Shown: positions 12,957 through 23,060 of the stretch, one piece after another
Layout of the letters: every line of letters begins with the position of its first letter
How positions within the stretch are numbered: the stretch's first letter is position 1
NCBI RefSeq assembly: GCF_001517405.1
Contig: NZ_LN907827.1
Coordinates: 2,948,915 to 3,012,914 of the forward strand
Reading direction: 5' to 3'
DNA: 64,000 nucleotides
Source of the DNA: Duffyella gerundensis
Lineage (GTDB): Bacteria > Pseudomonadota > Gammaproteobacteria > Enterobacterales > Enterobacteriaceae
Position numbers and translations under genes: made by a program
The notes under the pieces: model-generated
What the model was told of the DNA's origin: nothing
The model's input: only the letters and a program-made list of their open reading frames with translations
Database searches by the model: none

Positions 12957-14078
12957 TTACTGACGAATATCGTTTGCCGAACGCAGCAGCGTGCGGCTCT
13001 CAAGCATAAATCGTTGGGCATGATCGCCGAACCAATGTTCAACCTTGCGGAAACTGTTAATGAACGCCTGCTTGTCACCATTTTCCAGTAGCGCAATGGC
13101 TTCGCCAAAGCGTTGATAGTAACGCTTGATCAACGCCAGGTTGCTTTCAGACGACATAATGATGTCAGCATAAAGCTGTGGATCCTGAGCAAACAAGCGC
13201 CCCACCATTGCCAGCTCCAGCCGGTAAATGGGTGAGGAAAGCGCCAACAGTTGATCGAGTTGCACGTTTTCCTCAGCCAGATGCAATCCATACGCGAAGG
13301 TGGCGAAATGCCGCAGCGCCTGGATAAAAGCCATATTCTGATCGTGCTCAACGGCGCTGGTACGATGTATACGTGCGCCCCAGACCTGAATCTGCTCCAG
13401 GAACCATTGATACGCTTCTGGCTCGCGGCCATCACACCACACGACAACCTGCTTCGCCAGACTACCGCTGTCAGGGCCGAACATCGGATGCAGCCCCAAT
13501 ACTGGCCCGCTATGCGCCGCCAGCATCGCCTGTAACGGTTTATTCTTCACCGAAGCCAAATCAACCAAAATACAGTCGTCAGGCAGCGCTGGCAGTGAGG
13601 CAATAATCTCTTCTGTCAGATGAATCGGTACGCTGATAATGACCATGCCTGCATCATTTAACAGCGACTCCGCCTGTGGCCATTCGTCCTTATCAAGAAT
13701 TCGCACTTGATAACCCGACAGCGTCAGCATTTTTTCAAATAGCCGCCCCATCTGCCCTTTGCCACCTACAATCACCACCGGTCGCAAAGCCGGATTCAGC
13801 GTTTTGAAGCCTTTATCATTTTCACTGGTGTAGGACTCGCGCATCACCCGGCGCAGTACGTCCTCAATTAAATCAGCAGGTACACCCAGCGCTTCTGCTT
13901 CCTTACGTCGCGAAGCAAGCATGCTCGCCTCACGCTCAGGCACATATATCGGTAAGCCATAGCGGCTTTTAACCTCGCCCACTTCTGCAACCAGCGCCAG
14001 GCGTTTCGCCAGCAGGTCAAGAAGTGCTTTATCGACCGTATCGATTTGATCGCGTAATGCGGTCAGTTCAGCCACCAT
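12957..14078 (-). CDS. tyrA: Bifunctional chorismate mutase/prephenate dehydrogenase TyrA
   Basis: Converts chorismate through prephenate to 4-hydroxyphenylpyruvate for tyrosine. The protein is 373 aa, equal to E. coli. An N-terminal AroQ chorismate mutase (about 1-90, [19 protein letters not shown]) precedes an NAD-binding prephenate dehydrogenase domain that opens with [13 protein letters not shown] near residue 101. It is the second gene of the aroF-tyrA operon, 14 bases after aroF, and so comes under the same TyrR-type control. Confidence 0.98.
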   Translation of the reverse strand: MVAELTALRDQIDTVDKALLDLLAKRLALVAEVGEVKSRYGLPIYVPEREASMLASRRKEAEALGVPADLIEDVLRRVMRESYTSENDKGFKTLNPALRPVVIVGGKGQMGRLFEKMLTLSGYQVRILDKDEWPQAESLLNDAGMVIISVPIHLTEEIIASLPALPDDCILVDLASVKNKPLQAMLAAHSGPVLGLHPMFGPDSGSLAKQVVVWCDGREPEAYQWFLEQIQVWGARIHRTSAVEHDQNMAFIQALRHFATFAYGLHLAEENVQLDQLLALSSPIYRLELAMVGRLFAQDPQLYADIIMSSESNLALIKRYYQRFGEAIALLENGDKQAFINSFRKVEHWFGDHAQRFMLESRTLLRSANDIRQ

Positions 14079-14092
14079 ATACTGTTAACCTC

Positions 14093-15163
14093 TCAGGAAA
14101 GACGTTTCGTCAACACGCCCTGCAGATCCTGTTGCATGCTGCGCAGCAAGGTCTCGGTAGTTTCCCAATTAATACAGGCATCGGTTACGGATACGCCATA
14201 ACGCATTTCGCTGCGCGGCTGCTCTGAAGATTGATTGCCTTCATTAAGATGACTTTCTAACATCAGGCCAATAATTGAGCGATTACCATCTTTGATCTGC
14301 GCAACGGCGGATTCTGCTACGCCAGATTGACGACGAAAATCTTTGTTAGAATTGCCATGGCTGCAATCTATCATCAAGGCCGGACGCAGTCCTGCTTTAA
14401 CCATCTCTTTCTCACACTGCGCCACATCTTCCGGACCGTAGTTTGGTGCTTTACCACCACGCAAAATCACGTGCCCATCAGGATTACCCTGGGTTTGCAG
14501 CAGGCAAACTTGCCCTGCCTGGTTGATACCCACAAAACGGTGCGGCATGGCGGCAGCACGCATCGCGTTGATAGCGGTGCCGAGGCTGCCATCGGTGCCA
14601 TTTTTGAATCCAACCGGCATCGACAGGCCTGACGCCATCTCGCGGTGGGTTTGTGATTCAGTGGTGCGGGCTCCGATCGCCGACCAGCTAAACAGATCGC
14701 CAAGGTATTGCGGGCTGTTTGGATCTAACGCTTCAGTGGCAAGAGGTAAACCCATCTCAATCAAACTCACCAACAGTTCACGCGCAATATGCAGTCCGGC
14801 TTCCATATCAAACGAGTTATCCATGTAAGGATCGTTGATCAGCCCTTTCCAGCCTACGGTGGTACGGGGTTTTTCAAAGTAGACGCGCATAACAATATAG
14901 AGTTCATCCTGCACTTCTTCGGCCAGTTGCTTCAGCTGACTCGCATATTCCAGCGCAGCTTCGGTATCGTGAATTGAACACGGGCCGCATACCACCAGAA
15001 GACGTGGATCGCGTCCAGCAATGATGTCCGCAATGGTTTGGCGAGAGGCAGCAACCTGTGACTCAAGACGAGGTTCCAGCGGGATCTTACGTTTCAGCTC
15101 TTCTGGCGTAATGAGAATTTGCTCATTGGTGATGTGTACATTGTTTAGCGCATCTTTTTGCAT
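14093..15163 (-). CDS. aroF: 3-deoxy-7-phosphoheptulonate synthase AroF (Tyr-sensitive)
   Basis: First step of the shikimate pathway, condensing PEP with erythrose 4-phosphate. The protein is 356 aa, the length of E. coli AroF. Signature segments include VVCGPCSIHD (near residue 57), FEKPRTTVGWKGLINDP and DCSHGNSNKDFRRQ. The gene order aroF-tyrA, with pheA convergent, identifies this as the tyrosine-regulated isozyme rather than AroG or AroH. TyrR-like boxes overlap the predicted promoter. Confidence 0.96.
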   Translation of the reverse strand: MQKDALNNVHITNEQILITPEELKRKIPLEPRLESQVAASRQTIADIIAGRDPRLLVVCGPCSIHDTEAALEYASQLKQLAEEVQDELYIVMRVYFEKPRTTVGWKGLINDPYMDNSFDMEAGLHIARELLVSLIEMGLPLATEALDPNSPQYLGDLFSWSAIGARTTESQTHREMASGLSMPVGFKNGTDGSLGTAINAMRAAAMPHRFVGINQAGQVCLLQTQGNPDGHVILRGGKAPNYGPEDVAQCEKEMVKAGLRPALMIDCSHGNSNKDFRRQSGVAESAVAQIKDGNRSIIGLMLESHLNEGNQSSEQPRSEMRYGVSVTDACINWETTETLLRSMQQDLQGVLTKRLS

Positions 15164-15214
15164 GATCAGGATCCTTTAATTCATATGTTTGATCCTCAGC
15201 GAGGAATGAGCATT

Positions 15215-15267
15215 AATTTACCACAGCATGTAAAACTTGCAATCCAGACTGTACATATTTATTACCA
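15215..15267 (-). promoter_or_regulatory. aroF promoter with candidate TyrR boxes
   Basis: On the minus strand TTGCAA (15237-15242) and TAAATT (15215-15220), 16 bases apart, form a plausible promoter. Two TyrR-like elements (consensus TGTAAA-N6-TTTACA) lie at 15229-15246, with one perfect half-site overlapping the -35, and at 15250-15267 with a five-of-six half-site. They are spaced 21 bases, about two helical turns. TyrR repression of aroF is established in E. coli; the exact boxes here are inferred from imperfect matches. Confidence 0.5.
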
Positions 15268-15642
15268 TATTCAATTAAATACCCTTAAAAATAATACAAC
15301 AAATTGAATAACATGAATAATTTAAAATTAGCTTATGTAATATTATCTTTACACACGCCCAGTAACCTATAGCCATCAGTTGGAATGCTGACATGATTCT
15401 TTTCCTGCTATTGCTGAAATAATGGGCAGCAGGTCATGCCTGATGAACTCTGGCGGCATGAAATGCTTGTTAATCAGTCAAAGCGTTTTATACGCCTGGT
15501 AAGTTAGTTTAGGGATTAAGCCTGCCGCCGGCCGTGTCGCTGTTAACAGGCTGACTGATTCCTTAAAAGCTCTCAACAGTAGACTGATTTTTATGGCAGA
15601 GAGTGTCGTAGTTAAAACTGAGTCACAATCGCAGGAAAATAG

Positions 15643-16446
15643 ATGATCATTGAAGATGGCGCTCAACTGAAGGATCTTAAGAATAATGCCTGTCTGGGCA
15701 CCCATCCCCGCATGGTTAACAGCACAATTAACTTCGTCGGTGAAAATAATTTACTAATTTTTGAGGATAATATTACTTTCACCAATTCAACAATATCCTT
15801 CAAAGGTGACAATGCTGTCATTTATCTGAGCAGCAATTGCTTTAGTTATGAAATGAACATGGTCATATTTTCTCACTCTGCCGCTTATGTGGGCCAGAAC
15901 AACTACTTTAACGAAAAGTTGAATGTCATCATTTCTGAAGGGCAAAATTTCATCCTGGGTAATCAGTGCATGTTTTCTTTTGATATCTGGATCAGGAATT
16001 CCGATGCTCACCTGATTTACGACGCAACCAACATGCAAAGGATCAATCCTTCAAAAAGCATCGTCATCGGCGATCATGTGTGGATTGGACAGCATGCAAT
16101 GATACTGAAAGGCAGCGTGATTCATTCAGGCAGCATAGTGGGTGCAATGAGCGTGCTAGCCGGGAAAACAGTGAAATCAAACTGTAGCTGGGCTGGCAAC
16201 CCAGCCAAAAGGATTCAGGAAAACATTTTCTGGTCTGGCGAAAGCGTTCATAGCTGGACAGAGCCAATGACTCAGCATTACAGCATTTTGCCCCATCAGA
16301 ATTTTGTGTTTGAAAATGACGGCCAGGCGATGGATATGGTGGCGTTTGATCGCAAGCTTTTGCAGGCAGCCAGCGTACAAGACAAAGCCAGACTGCCGTT
16401 GACGCTAGCAGCAAACAAAAATAAAAATCGTTTCTATGGCGCCTGA
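15643..16446 (+). CDS. Orphan hexapeptide-repeat (left-handed beta-helix) acyltransferase
   Basis: A 267-aa protein with irregular beta-strand repeats (about 25-115) leading into a classical hexapeptide domain. The segment around 121-123 (DAH followed by LIYD) resembles the catalytic-histidine motif of CatB/O-acetyltransferase-type enzymes; VIGDHVWIGQHAMILKG and WAGNPAKRI are typical of sugar or polysaccharide O-acetyltransferases. There is no signal peptide or membrane segment, so a cytoplasmic enzyme is expected, but acceptor and donor are unknown. An AGGA ribosome site precedes the ATG. The gene stands alone between aroF and the rplS operon, where E. coli carries yfiL and yfiR-dgcN-yfiB. 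It looks more A+T rich than its neighbours, suggesting acquisition. Function beyond acyltransferase is not assignable. Confidence 0.8.
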   Translation: MIIEDGAQLKDLKNNACLGTHPRMVNSTINFVGENNLLIFEDNITFTNSTISFKGDNAVIYLSSNCFSYEMNMVIFSHSAAYVGQNNYFNEKLNVIISEGQNFILGNQCMFSFDIWIRNSDAHLIYDATNMQRINPSKSIVIGDHVWIGQHAMILKGSVIHSGSIVGAMSVLAGKTVKSNCSWAGNPAKRIQENIFWSGESVHSWTEPMTQHYSILPHQNFVFENDGQAMDMVAFDRKLLQAASVQDKARLPLTLAANKNKNRFYGA

Positions 16447-16552
16447 CTTTCTTTAGTCTCCCTGCCGGTAATGCGTTAACGCGTAAGCCGATCAATACCA
16501 TCGCTGCAAATTTAGGCCTGTTACGCCCTAACGTTCACCCAACGTGACGCAC

Positions 16553-16581
16553 AAAAAAGGGGTTGGCATCTTGCCAACCCC
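16553..16581 (-). terminator. Terminator of the rpsP-rimM-trmD-rplS operon
   Basis: Stem GGGGTTGGC/GCCAACCCC with an ATCTT loop. On the minus strand it is followed by six T. It lies about 40 bases past the rplS stop. Confidence 0.88.
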
Positions 16582-16621
16582 CTGATTCACTTTAACTTTT
16601 GGATGTCGCGTTAGCGATACC

Positions 16622-17011
<390 letters not shown>

Positions 17012-17776
17012 TCACTCTTCCGCATCATCGTTTTGTTGCTGACGACATTCCCGTTGGAATTCGTTAAGCAACTTAGCTTGCTCTTCAGTCAGAGCCAGGT
17101 TTTCCAGAAGTTCAGGTCTTCTAAGCCAGGTACGGCCCAACGACTGTTTCAGGCGCCACCGGCGGATCTCAGCATGGTTGCCCGACAGCAAAACTGGCGG
17201 AACCTCCATCCCTTCTAACACTTCAGGGCGGGTATAGTGCGGACAATCCAGCAAGCCATCTGAAAACGAATCTTCATCTGCTGACGCCTGCTTACCCAAT
17301 ACGCCCGGAATAAACCGGGATACGGAATCAATCAGCGTCATTGCCGGAAGTTCCCCGCCGCTGAGAACGTAATCGCCAATTGACCATTCTTCATCAATTT
17401 CGGTTTTGATTACGCGCTCGTCGATACCTTCATAGCGGCCACACACCAGAATTAACTTCTGCTGCGCTGCCAGCTCGCAAACGCCCTGTTGGTCCAGTTT
17501 GCGTCCCTGAGGTGAAAGATAAATCACCTTAGCGCCTTCCCCTGCCGCCGCTTTCGCTGCGTGGATAGCGTCCCGTAAAGGTTGCACCATCATCAGCATT
17601 CCCGGTCCGCCGCCGTACGGACGATCGTCTACGGTACGGTGCCGGTCGTGAGCGAAGTCACGCGGACTCCAACTCTCAATGCTGAGCAGGCCATTTTTTA
17701 CTGCCCGGCCAGTTACCCCGAAGTCGGTAATAGCACGAAACATCTCTGGAAACAGGCTGATTACACCAATCCACAT
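17012..17776 (-). CDS. trmD: tRNA (guanine-N1-)-methyltransferase TrmD
   Basis: Methylates G37 next to the anticodon of tRNAs reading CNN codons, preventing +1 frameshifting; uses S-adenosylmethionine. The protein is 254 aa (E. coli 255) with the SPOUT trefoil-knot signatures [22 protein letters not shown] and [10 protein letters not shown]. The open frame extends 18 codons upstream, but the start at 17776 ([13 protein letters not shown]) fits the family and avoids overlap with rimM. It is 35 bases downstream of rimM. Confidence 0.97.
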   Translation of the reverse strand: MWIGVISLFPEMFRAITDFGVTGRAVKNGLLSIESWSPRDFAHDRHRTVDDRPYGGGPGMLMMVQPLRDAIHAAKAAAGEGAKVIYLSPQGRKLDQQGVCELAAQQKLILVCGRYEGIDERVIKTEIDEEWSIGDYVLSGGELPAMTLIDSVSRFIPGVLGKQASADEDSFSDGLLDCPHYTRPEVLEGMEVPPVLLSGNHAEIRRWRLKQSLGRTWLRRPELLENLALTEEQAKLLNEFQRECRQQQNDDAEE

Positions 17777-17811
17777 CGCGTTCGCCGTTACGTTACCGCT
17801 TTGTCCGGAGA

Positions 17812-18360
17812 TCAAAAACCAGGATCCCAATCTACTTCAATGGTGCCGGTAGAGAGATCGACTTTCTTGATAACCTGTTCATCAAGGAACGGGATTAAGC
17901 GTTCCTGCGCACCGAATGCATCCTTCAGGTTTGCTTTCACAACGAGTACATCGTTGGAGCCGGTTTCCATCATATCGACGACTTTACCTAACTCGTAACC
18001 TTCAGTGGTGATAACCTGGCAGCCCATAAGGTCCTTCCAGTAGTAGTCACCCTCTTCCAGTTCCGGCAGCTGCTGCGAATCGACAAAGATTTCGCAGTTG
18101 GTCAGCAGTACCGCAGCATCACGATCTTCAATGCCTTTGACTTTGATGATCATGTCCTGATTATGGCGTTTCCAGCTTTCCAGCTCGACATGCTGCCATT
18201 TACCAGCACGTTGAATAAACCACGGCTGGTAATCGAAAATGCTTTCAGCGTCTTCGGTGGATGAAAACACTTTGAGCCAACCACGAATGCCGTAGGCCGA
18301 GCCCATTTTGCCTAAAACCACTGGCGTGACGGGAGGCTGTGCGGCGAGTTGCTTGCTCAT
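17812..18360 (-). CDS. rimM: 16S rRNA processing protein RimM
   Basis: Assembly factor for the 30S head that binds S19. The protein is 182 aa, as in E. coli. An N-terminal RimM beta-barrel ([17 protein letters not shown]) is followed by a PRC-barrel (about 100-182, including [11 protein letters not shown]). The start at 18360 (MSKQLAAQ), not the ATG three codons upstream, fits both homology and the GGTGG ribosome site. It lies 18 bases after rpsP in the same operon. Confidence 0.97.
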   Translation of the reverse strand: MSKQLAAQPPVTPVVLGKMGSAYGIRGWLKVFSSTEDAESIFDYQPWFIQRAGKWQHVELESWKRHNQDMIIKVKGIEDRDAAVLLTNCEIFVDSQQLPELEEGDYYWKDLMGCQVITTEGYELGKVVDMMETGSNDVLVVKANLKDAFGAQERLIPFLDEQVIKKVDLSTGTIEVDWDPGF

Positions 18361-18378
18361 GCTAACCACCGTGACAGA

Positions 18379-18627
18379 TTAAGCTGCTTTCTTAGCTTCT
18401 TTGATCAGCGCGTTAACGCGATCAGAAAGCGTTGCGCCCTGGCCAACCCAGTGCTCAATACGATCCAGGTCCAGACGCAGACCTTCAGCCTGACCAGATG
18501 CGATCGGGTTGAAGAAACCAACGCGCTCGATGAAGCGACCGTTACGTGCATTGCGGCTGTCAGTAACGACGACCTGATAGAACGGACGCTTTTTAGCGCC
18601 GTGACGTGCCAAACGAATTGTAACCAT
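18379..18627 (-). CDS. rpsP: 30S ribosomal protein S16
   Basis: Structural protein of the small subunit body. The 82-aa sequence starts [20 protein letters not shown] and matches S16 throughout. The open frame runs 29 codons further upstream, but the AGAGGATGTT ribosome site fixes the start at 18627. First gene of the rpsP-rimM-trmD-rplS operon, with a GC-rich terminator-like hairpin in its leader. Confidence 0.98.
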   Translation of the reverse strand: MVTIRLARHGAKKRPFYQVVVTDSRNARNGRFIERVGFFNPIASGQAEGLRLDLDRIEHWVGQGATLSDRVNALIKEAKKAA

Positions 18628-18650
18628 AACATCCTCTTTAGTGAATAAAA

Positions 18651-18684
18651 CACCCGGCCCCCATCGAGGAACGGGGTCCGGGTG
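18651..18684 (-). promoter_or_regulatory. Terminator-like hairpin in the rpsP leader
   Basis: On the minus strand CACCCGGACCCC pairs with GGGGGCCGGGTG, and TTTTATT follows. This has the form of an intrinsic terminator but lies inside the 5' leader, between the predicted start near 18697 and the rpsP ribosome site. It could act as an attenuator that limits operon expression. No alternative pairing partner was identified, so the regulatory role is inference. Confidence 0.6.
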
Positions 18685-18703
18685 TGTTATAAAAAGCCCG
18701 AAA

Positions 18704-18731
18704 ATTTTACTCATTTTGGCGCAAAAAGCAA
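18704..18731 (-). promoter_or_regulatory. Promoter of the rpsP operon
   Basis: The minus strand has TTGCTT (18726-18731), a 16-base spacer and TAAAAT (18704-18709), placing the start about 70 bases ahead of the rpsP ATG. Confidence 0.65.
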
Positions 18732-18773
18732 TCGAAACTACATAACCTTTGCGGGCTTTATGTGCTGAATTGA

Positions 18774-20135
18774 TTAACGGCCAGGAAAACCAGGTGGCAT
18801 CATACCCTTCATGCCACGCATCATTTTCGCCATGCCGCCCTTCTTCATCTTCTTCATCATGCGCTGCATATCATCGAATTGCTTCAGCAAACGATTGACA
18901 TCCTGCACCTGCATACCTGAGCCCACCGCGATACGGCGCTTGCGTGAGCCTTTAATAATCTCTGGTTTTTCACGCTCTTTGCGCGTCATGGAGTTGATCA
19001 TCGCTTCCATACGCACCAGAACTTTGTCATCCATCTGTGACTTAACGTTATCCGGCAACTGGCCCATGCCTGGTAGCTTACCCATCAGGCTCGCCATACC
19101 GCCCATGTTGCGCATCTGCTTAAGCTGCTCAAGGAAGTCGTTAAGATCGAAGCCGTCGCCTTTTTTAAGCTTACTGGCCAGTTTTTCAGCCTGTGCACGG
19201 TCAACTTTGCTTTCGATATCTTCGATAAGCGACAATACGTCGCCCATACCAAGGATACGCGAGGCGATACGCTCAGGATAGAACGGTTCCAGGGCTTCGG
19301 TTTTTTCGCCAACACCCATGAACTTGATCGGTTTGCCGGTGATATGGCGAATGGAGAGTGCCGCACCGCCGCGCGCATCACCATCAACTTTGGTCAGAAT
19401 CACACCGGTAAGCGGCAGCGCTTCGTTAAAAGCTTTTGCCGTATTGGCAGCATCCTGGCCGGTCATGGCATCGACAACAAACAGCGTTTCAACGGGATTG
19501 ATCGCCGCGTGAACCTGTTTGATCTCATCCATCATCGCTTCGTCTACGTGCAGACGGCCGGCGGTATCCACCAGCAGCACATCATAGAACTTCAGCTTCG
19601 CTTCTTTCAGGGCATTTTTAACGATATCAACCGGTTTCTGGCTCAAGTCGGACGGACAAAAATCGACGCCAACCTGTTCAGCCAGCGTTTCGAGCTGCTT
19701 GATCGCCGCAGGGCGATAAACGTCAGCGGAAACAACCAGCACTTTCTTTTTATGCTTCTCGCGCAGAAACTTACCCAGCTTACCGACGCTGGTTGTTTTA
19801 CCCGCACCCTGCAGGCCAGCCATCAGCACCACTGCTGGCGGCTGAGCAGCTAAATTCAGCTGGTTATTTTCATCGCCCATCGCGTTAACCAGTTCGTTAC
19901 GCACGATTTTGATGAATTCCTGGCCGGGGGTCAGGCTCTTGTTAACGTCATGGCCAACGGAACGTTCTTTTACGCGATTGATAAAGTCGCGGACCACTGG
20001 TAACGCTACGTCAGCCTCTAACAGGGCCATACGCACTTCGCGCAGCGTCTCTTTAATATTTTCTTCGGTCAGCCTTCCGCGGCCACTGATATTGCGCAGG
20101 GTTTGCGATAAACGATCGGTTAAATTATCAAACAT
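18774..20135 (-). CDS. ffh: Signal recognition particle protein Ffh
   Basis: GTPase subunit of the SRP, which with 4.5S RNA delivers nascent inner-membrane proteins to FtsY. The protein is 453 aa, the E. coli length. An N domain (about 1-90) precedes a GTPase domain with [14 protein letters not shown] (near 104), DTAGR and [11 protein letters not shown] methionine-rich M domain (about 300-453) binds signal peptide and RNA and ends MPPGFPGR. It precedes the rpsP operon by 43 bases to the promoter, and is divergent from ypjD. Confidence 0.98.
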   Translation of the reverse strand: MFDNLTDRLSQTLRNISGRGRLTEENIKETLREVRMALLEADVALPVVRDFINRVKERSVGHDVNKSLTPGQEFIKIVRNELVNAMGDENNQLNLAAQPPAVVLMAGLQGAGKTTSVGKLGKFLREKHKKKVLVVSADVYRPAAIKQLETLAEQVGVDFCPSDLSQKPVDIVKNALKEAKLKFYDVLLVDTAGRLHVDEAMMDEIKQVHAAINPVETLFVVDAMTGQDAANTAKAFNEALPLTGVILTKVDGDARGGAALSIRHITGKPIKFMGVGEKTEALEPFYPERIASRILGMGDVLSLIEDIESKVDRAQAEKLASKLKKGDGFDLNDFLEQLKQMRNMGGMASLMGKLPGMGQLPDNVKSQMDDKVLVRMEAMINSMTRKEREKPEIIKGSRKRRIAVGSGMQVQDVNRLLKQFDDMQRMMKKMKKGGMAKMMRGMKGMMPPGFPGR

Positions 20136-20300
20136 TGTCTCTCACTCAGAATTAAGAGAGGCCGCAATAGCGGCACAATTGCGCGGATTATAACACGAAG
20201 CGTCAGCGATCTCTGCAATTGGCAGTGAGATCGTTTGGAGCATGCTGTTGCTGGCGCTATACTGCTTTTTTCCTTATCTGGCCGGTACCTGAATCAACTT

Positions 20301-21092
20301 ATGTCCGTTTTTGCGATCCTGGCGCTCTTCGCCTACTCATTCAGTCTTGCCCTGATTATCCCTGGCTTGCTCAGACAAAGCAGCGCATGGCGCAAACTTG
20401 CCGTGCTCTCAGCGGTGATTGCACTGGTTGCGCATGCCATTGCTCTGCAACAGCGCATTTTCGCCTTTGATGGCGGTCAGAACCTGAGCCTGCTCAACAT
20501 CGGTTCGCTGGTCAGTCTGGTCATATGCAGCATCATGACGATTGTTGCATCGCGCAATCGCGGCTGGTTACTGCTGCCGGTGGTTTACAGCTTTGCGCTG
20601 ATAAATCTGGCGTTCGCCACCTTTGTGCCCAATGCGTTTATCACGCATCTGGAAACAACGCCGGGCATGATGATCCACATCGGTCTTTCTCTGCTGGCTT
20701 ACGCGACGCTGATCATCGCCGCGCTCTATGCCCTGCAGCTGGCGCTGATTGATTATCAGTTAAAAAACAAAAAGCTGGCATTCAATAACGATATGCCGCC
20801 GCTAATGAGCATTGAGCGGAAAATGTTTCATATCACGCAGATTGGCGTGGTGCTGCTGACGCTGGTACTGTGCACCGGCCTTTTCTACATGCACGATCTG
20901 TTTAGCCCGGAGAACGTTGATAAAGCCGTGCTGTCGATTATTGCCTGGTTTGTCTATATCGTTCTGCTGTGGGGGCACTATCATGAAGGCTGGCGCGGAC
21001 GTCGCGTAGTCTGGTTCAACTGCAGCGGTGCACTACTGCTGACCATGGCCTATTTTGGCAGCCGCATGCTGCAACATCTTATCACTCGCTAA
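20301..21092 (+). CDS. ypjD: Inner membrane CcsA-like protein YpjD
   Basis: Integral inner membrane protein of 263 aa with about eight hydrophobic segments, related to the cytochrome c assembly (CcsA/CcmC) superfamily; its physiological role is not settled. Conserved features include HIGLSLLAYATLIIAALYAL and the C-terminal GHYHEGWRGRRVVWFN, with family histidines. The frame is open for 22 more codons, but the ATG at 20301 (MSVFAILALFAYS) agrees with E. coli YpjD. The ribosome site is weak. It is divergent from ffh and 27 bases ahead of corB, as in E. coli. Confidence 0.92.
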   Translation: MSVFAILALFAYSFSLALIIPGLLRQSSAWRKLAVLSAVIALVAHAIALQQRIFAFDGGQNLSLLNIGSLVSLVICSIMTIVASRNRGWLLLPVVYSFALINLAFATFVPNAFITHLETTPGMMIHIGLSLLAYATLIIAALYALQLALIDYQLKNKKLAFNNDMPPLMSIERKMFHITQIGVVLLTLVLCTGLFYMHDLFSPENVDKAVLSIIAWFVYIVLLWGHYHEGWRGRRVVWFNCSGALLLTMAYFGSRMLQHLITR

Positions 21093-21119
21093 TTACTGCT
21101 CAACTAAGGGACTTTCGCG

Positions 21120-22406
21120 TTGGAACATGTTTCAACCACTACGCTTATTATTACACTCGTTGTGATGGTTTTCGTCTCCGCCTACTTCTCGGGCTCGGAA
21201 ACCGGCATGATGACGTTGAATCGCTATAAGCTGCGCCATCAGGCTAAAAGTGGCCATCGCGCTGCTCGTCGGGTAGAGAAACTGCTGCGTCGCCCCGATC
21301 GCCTAATCAGCCTGGTGCTGATTGGCAACAACCTGGTTAATATCCTCGCCTCTTCGCTGGCAACCATTGTTGGCATGCGCCTGTATGGCGATGCGGGCGT
21401 GGCTATTGCCACCGGTATTCTGACCTTCGCCGTACTGGTGTTTGCCGAGGTTCTGCCTAAGACCGTTGCCGCGCTTTACCCTGACAAAGTGGCTTATCCC
21501 AGCAGCCTGTTGTTGGGGCCACTACAGATCATCATGATGCCGCTGGTTTGGCTACTGAACAGCATTACGCGCGTTTTAATGCGCATGGTGGGCATTAAAA
21601 CCGATGCGGCGATCAGCTCCGCGCTAAGCAAAGAAGAGCTGCGCACCATTGTTTATGAATCGCGCTCGCTGATGTCCAATCGCAATCAGGATATGCTGCT
21701 GTCGGTGCTGGATCTCGAAAAGGTCAACGTCGATGACATCATGGTGCCGCGCAATGAGATCGTGGGTATTGATATCAACGACGACTGGAAATCTATTGCT
21801 CGTCAGCTCTCGCACTCGCCGCACGGCCGTATTGTGCTTTATCGTAACTCGCTTGATGATACCGTCGGCATGTTGCGTGTCCGTGAAGCGTGGCGCCTGA
21901 TGACCGAGAAAAAAGAGTTCAATAAAGAGACCCTGCTGCGCGCGGCCGATGAGATTTACTACATTCCGGAAGGCACGCCGCTAAATACCCAGCTGGTCAA
22001 ATTTCAGCGCAACAAAAAGAAAGTGGGTCTGGTGGTGGACGAATATGGCGATATCAAAGGCCTTGTTACCATTGAAGATATCCTTGAAGAGATCGTCGGC
22101 GATTTCACCACATCGATGTCACCGAGCCTGGCGGAAGAAGTGATGCCGCAAAGTGACGGCTCGGTGTTGATCGAAGGCAGCGCCAATATTCGTGAAATCA
22201 ACAAAGCCTTTAACTGGACGCTACCTGAAGAAGAGGCGCGCACTATCAATGGGATGCTGCTGGAAGTGCTACAGGAGATCCCCAGCGCCAACACGCGCGT
22301 CAAAATCGGTAATTACGATATCGATATTCTTGATGTGCAGGAAAATATGGTTAAACAGGTCAGAATCAAGCCGAAGAAAACGGTTAAAGAATCCGTGGGC
22401 TCCTGA
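21120..22406 (+). CDS. corB: CNNM/CorC family transporter-associated protein CorB (YfjD)
   Basis: Membrane protein of the CNNM/CorB family connected with magnesium and cobalt homeostasis. The 428-aa protein has an N-terminal DUF21 domain with four hydrophobic segments (about 1-185), a CBS-domain pair (about 200-335, DDIMVPRNEIVGID and GLVTIEDILEEIVGDF) and a C-terminal CorC/HlyC domain (about 345-420). Translation appears to start at TTG (21120) after AAGGGA; no ATG lies nearby and the resulting N terminus matches E. coli YfjD. It follows ypjD closely and ends at a bidirectional terminator. Confidence 0.95.
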   Translation: MEHVSTTTLIITLVVMVFVSAYFSGSETGMMTLNRYKLRHQAKSGHRAARRVEKLLRRPDRLISLVLIGNNLVNILASSLATIVGMRLYGDAGVAIATGILTFAVLVFAEVLPKTVAALYPDKVAYPSSLLLGPLQIIMMPLVWLLNSITRVLMRMVGIKTDAAISSALSKEELRTIVYESRSLMSNRNQDMLLSVLDLEKVNVDDIMVPRNEIVGIDINDDWKSIARQLSHSPHGRIVLYRNSLDDTVGMLRVREAWRLMTEKKEFNKETLLRAADEIYYIPEGTPLNTQLVKFQRNKKKVGLVVDEYGDIKGLVTIEDILEEIVGDFTTSMSPSLAEEVMPQSDGSVLIEGSANIREINKAFNWTLPEEEARTINGMLLEVLQEIPSANTRVKIGNYDIDILDVQENMVKQVRIKPKKTVKESVGS

Positions 22407-22418
22407 TCTCTGCTCAAT

Positions 22419-22448
22419 AAAAAAGGCGGCCAACTGGCCGCCTTTTTT
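22419..22448. terminator. Bidirectional terminator between corB and luxS
   Basis: Hairpin AAGGCGGCCA/TGGCCGCCTT with A residues before and six T after, 13 bases past the corB stop and 27 bases past the luxS stop on the other strand. Confidence 0.87.
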
Positions 22449-22474
22449 GTCGCTGCATGCTGACTACATGCTGA

Positions 22475-22990
22475 CTAGATGTGCAGTTCCTGCAGTTTAT
22501 CTGCAGGTAATGCCAACTCATCGTTGTGGTTCACACGTACGTCATGCTCAATGATGTGACGAGCAATATCCTGCGCTTCATCAAGTGAATGCATCTCATA
22601 GGTGCCGCACTGATATTCATTCAGCTCAGGGATTTTGTTTTGATCGTCGACCTTTAACACATCGGCCATCGCGGCTTTCCATGCGCTGGCAACGCGCTGC
22701 TCGTCTGGCGTACCGATCAGGCTCATATAGAAGCCAGTCCGGCATCCCATTGGCGAAATATCAATAATCTCAACGCCATCGCCATTGAGATGATTACGCA
22801 TAAAACCGGCGAAGAGATGTTCGAGCGTATGAATACCGCGCTCAGGCATCACTTCTTTGTTTGGTGCGCAGAAACGCAGATCAAAAACCGTGATGGTGTC
22901 GCCATGTGGTGTATTCATGGTCTTCGCTACACGTACAGCGGGAGCGGCCATGCGAGTATGGTCTACGGTAAAGCTGTCCAGCAATGGCAT
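22475..22990 (-). CDS. luxS: S-ribosylhomocysteine lyase LuxS
   Basis: Cleaves S-ribosylhomocysteine to homocysteine and DPD, the precursor of autoinducer-2, in the activated methyl cycle. The protein is 171 aa. Metal ligands H54 and H58 (HTLEH) and C128 (QCGTYE) are present, as is catalytic C83 (MGCRTG). The frame is open 42 codons further upstream, but AGAGGTGACAAC ahead of 22990 fixes the start. Its leader is antisense to the upstream part of micA, which lies head-on upstream. Confidence 0.98.
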   Translation of the reverse strand: MPLLDSFTVDHTRMAAPAVRVAKTMNTPHGDTITVFDLRFCAPNKEVMPERGIHTLEHLFAGFMRNHLNGDGVEIIDISPMGCRTGFYMSLIGTPDEQRVASAWKAAMADVLKVDDQNKIPELNEYQCGTYEMHSLDEAQDIARHIIEHDVRVNHNDELALPADKLQELHI

Positions 22991-23025
22991 GTTGTCACCT
23001 CTTTTTAAAAAAATTTTCCGAACGA

Positions 23026-23054
23026 TGAAACTTTTTTCGGTACTCAACGTCTGA
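23026..23054 (+). promoter_or_regulatory. Sigma-E promoter of micA
   Basis: TGAAACTT (23026-23033), a 15-base spacer and GTCTGA (23049-23054) match the sigma-E consensus GGAACTT-N15-GTCTAA closely, seven bases upstream of the MicA 5' end. E. coli micA is a known sigma-E gene. Confidence 0.82.
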
Positions 23055-23060
23055 ATATAT

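Noticed and set aside
15478..15705. 75-aa minus-strand frame overlapping the acyltransferase 5' end
   Set aside because: It overlaps a better supported gene on the other strand, has no family features and no good ribosome site.
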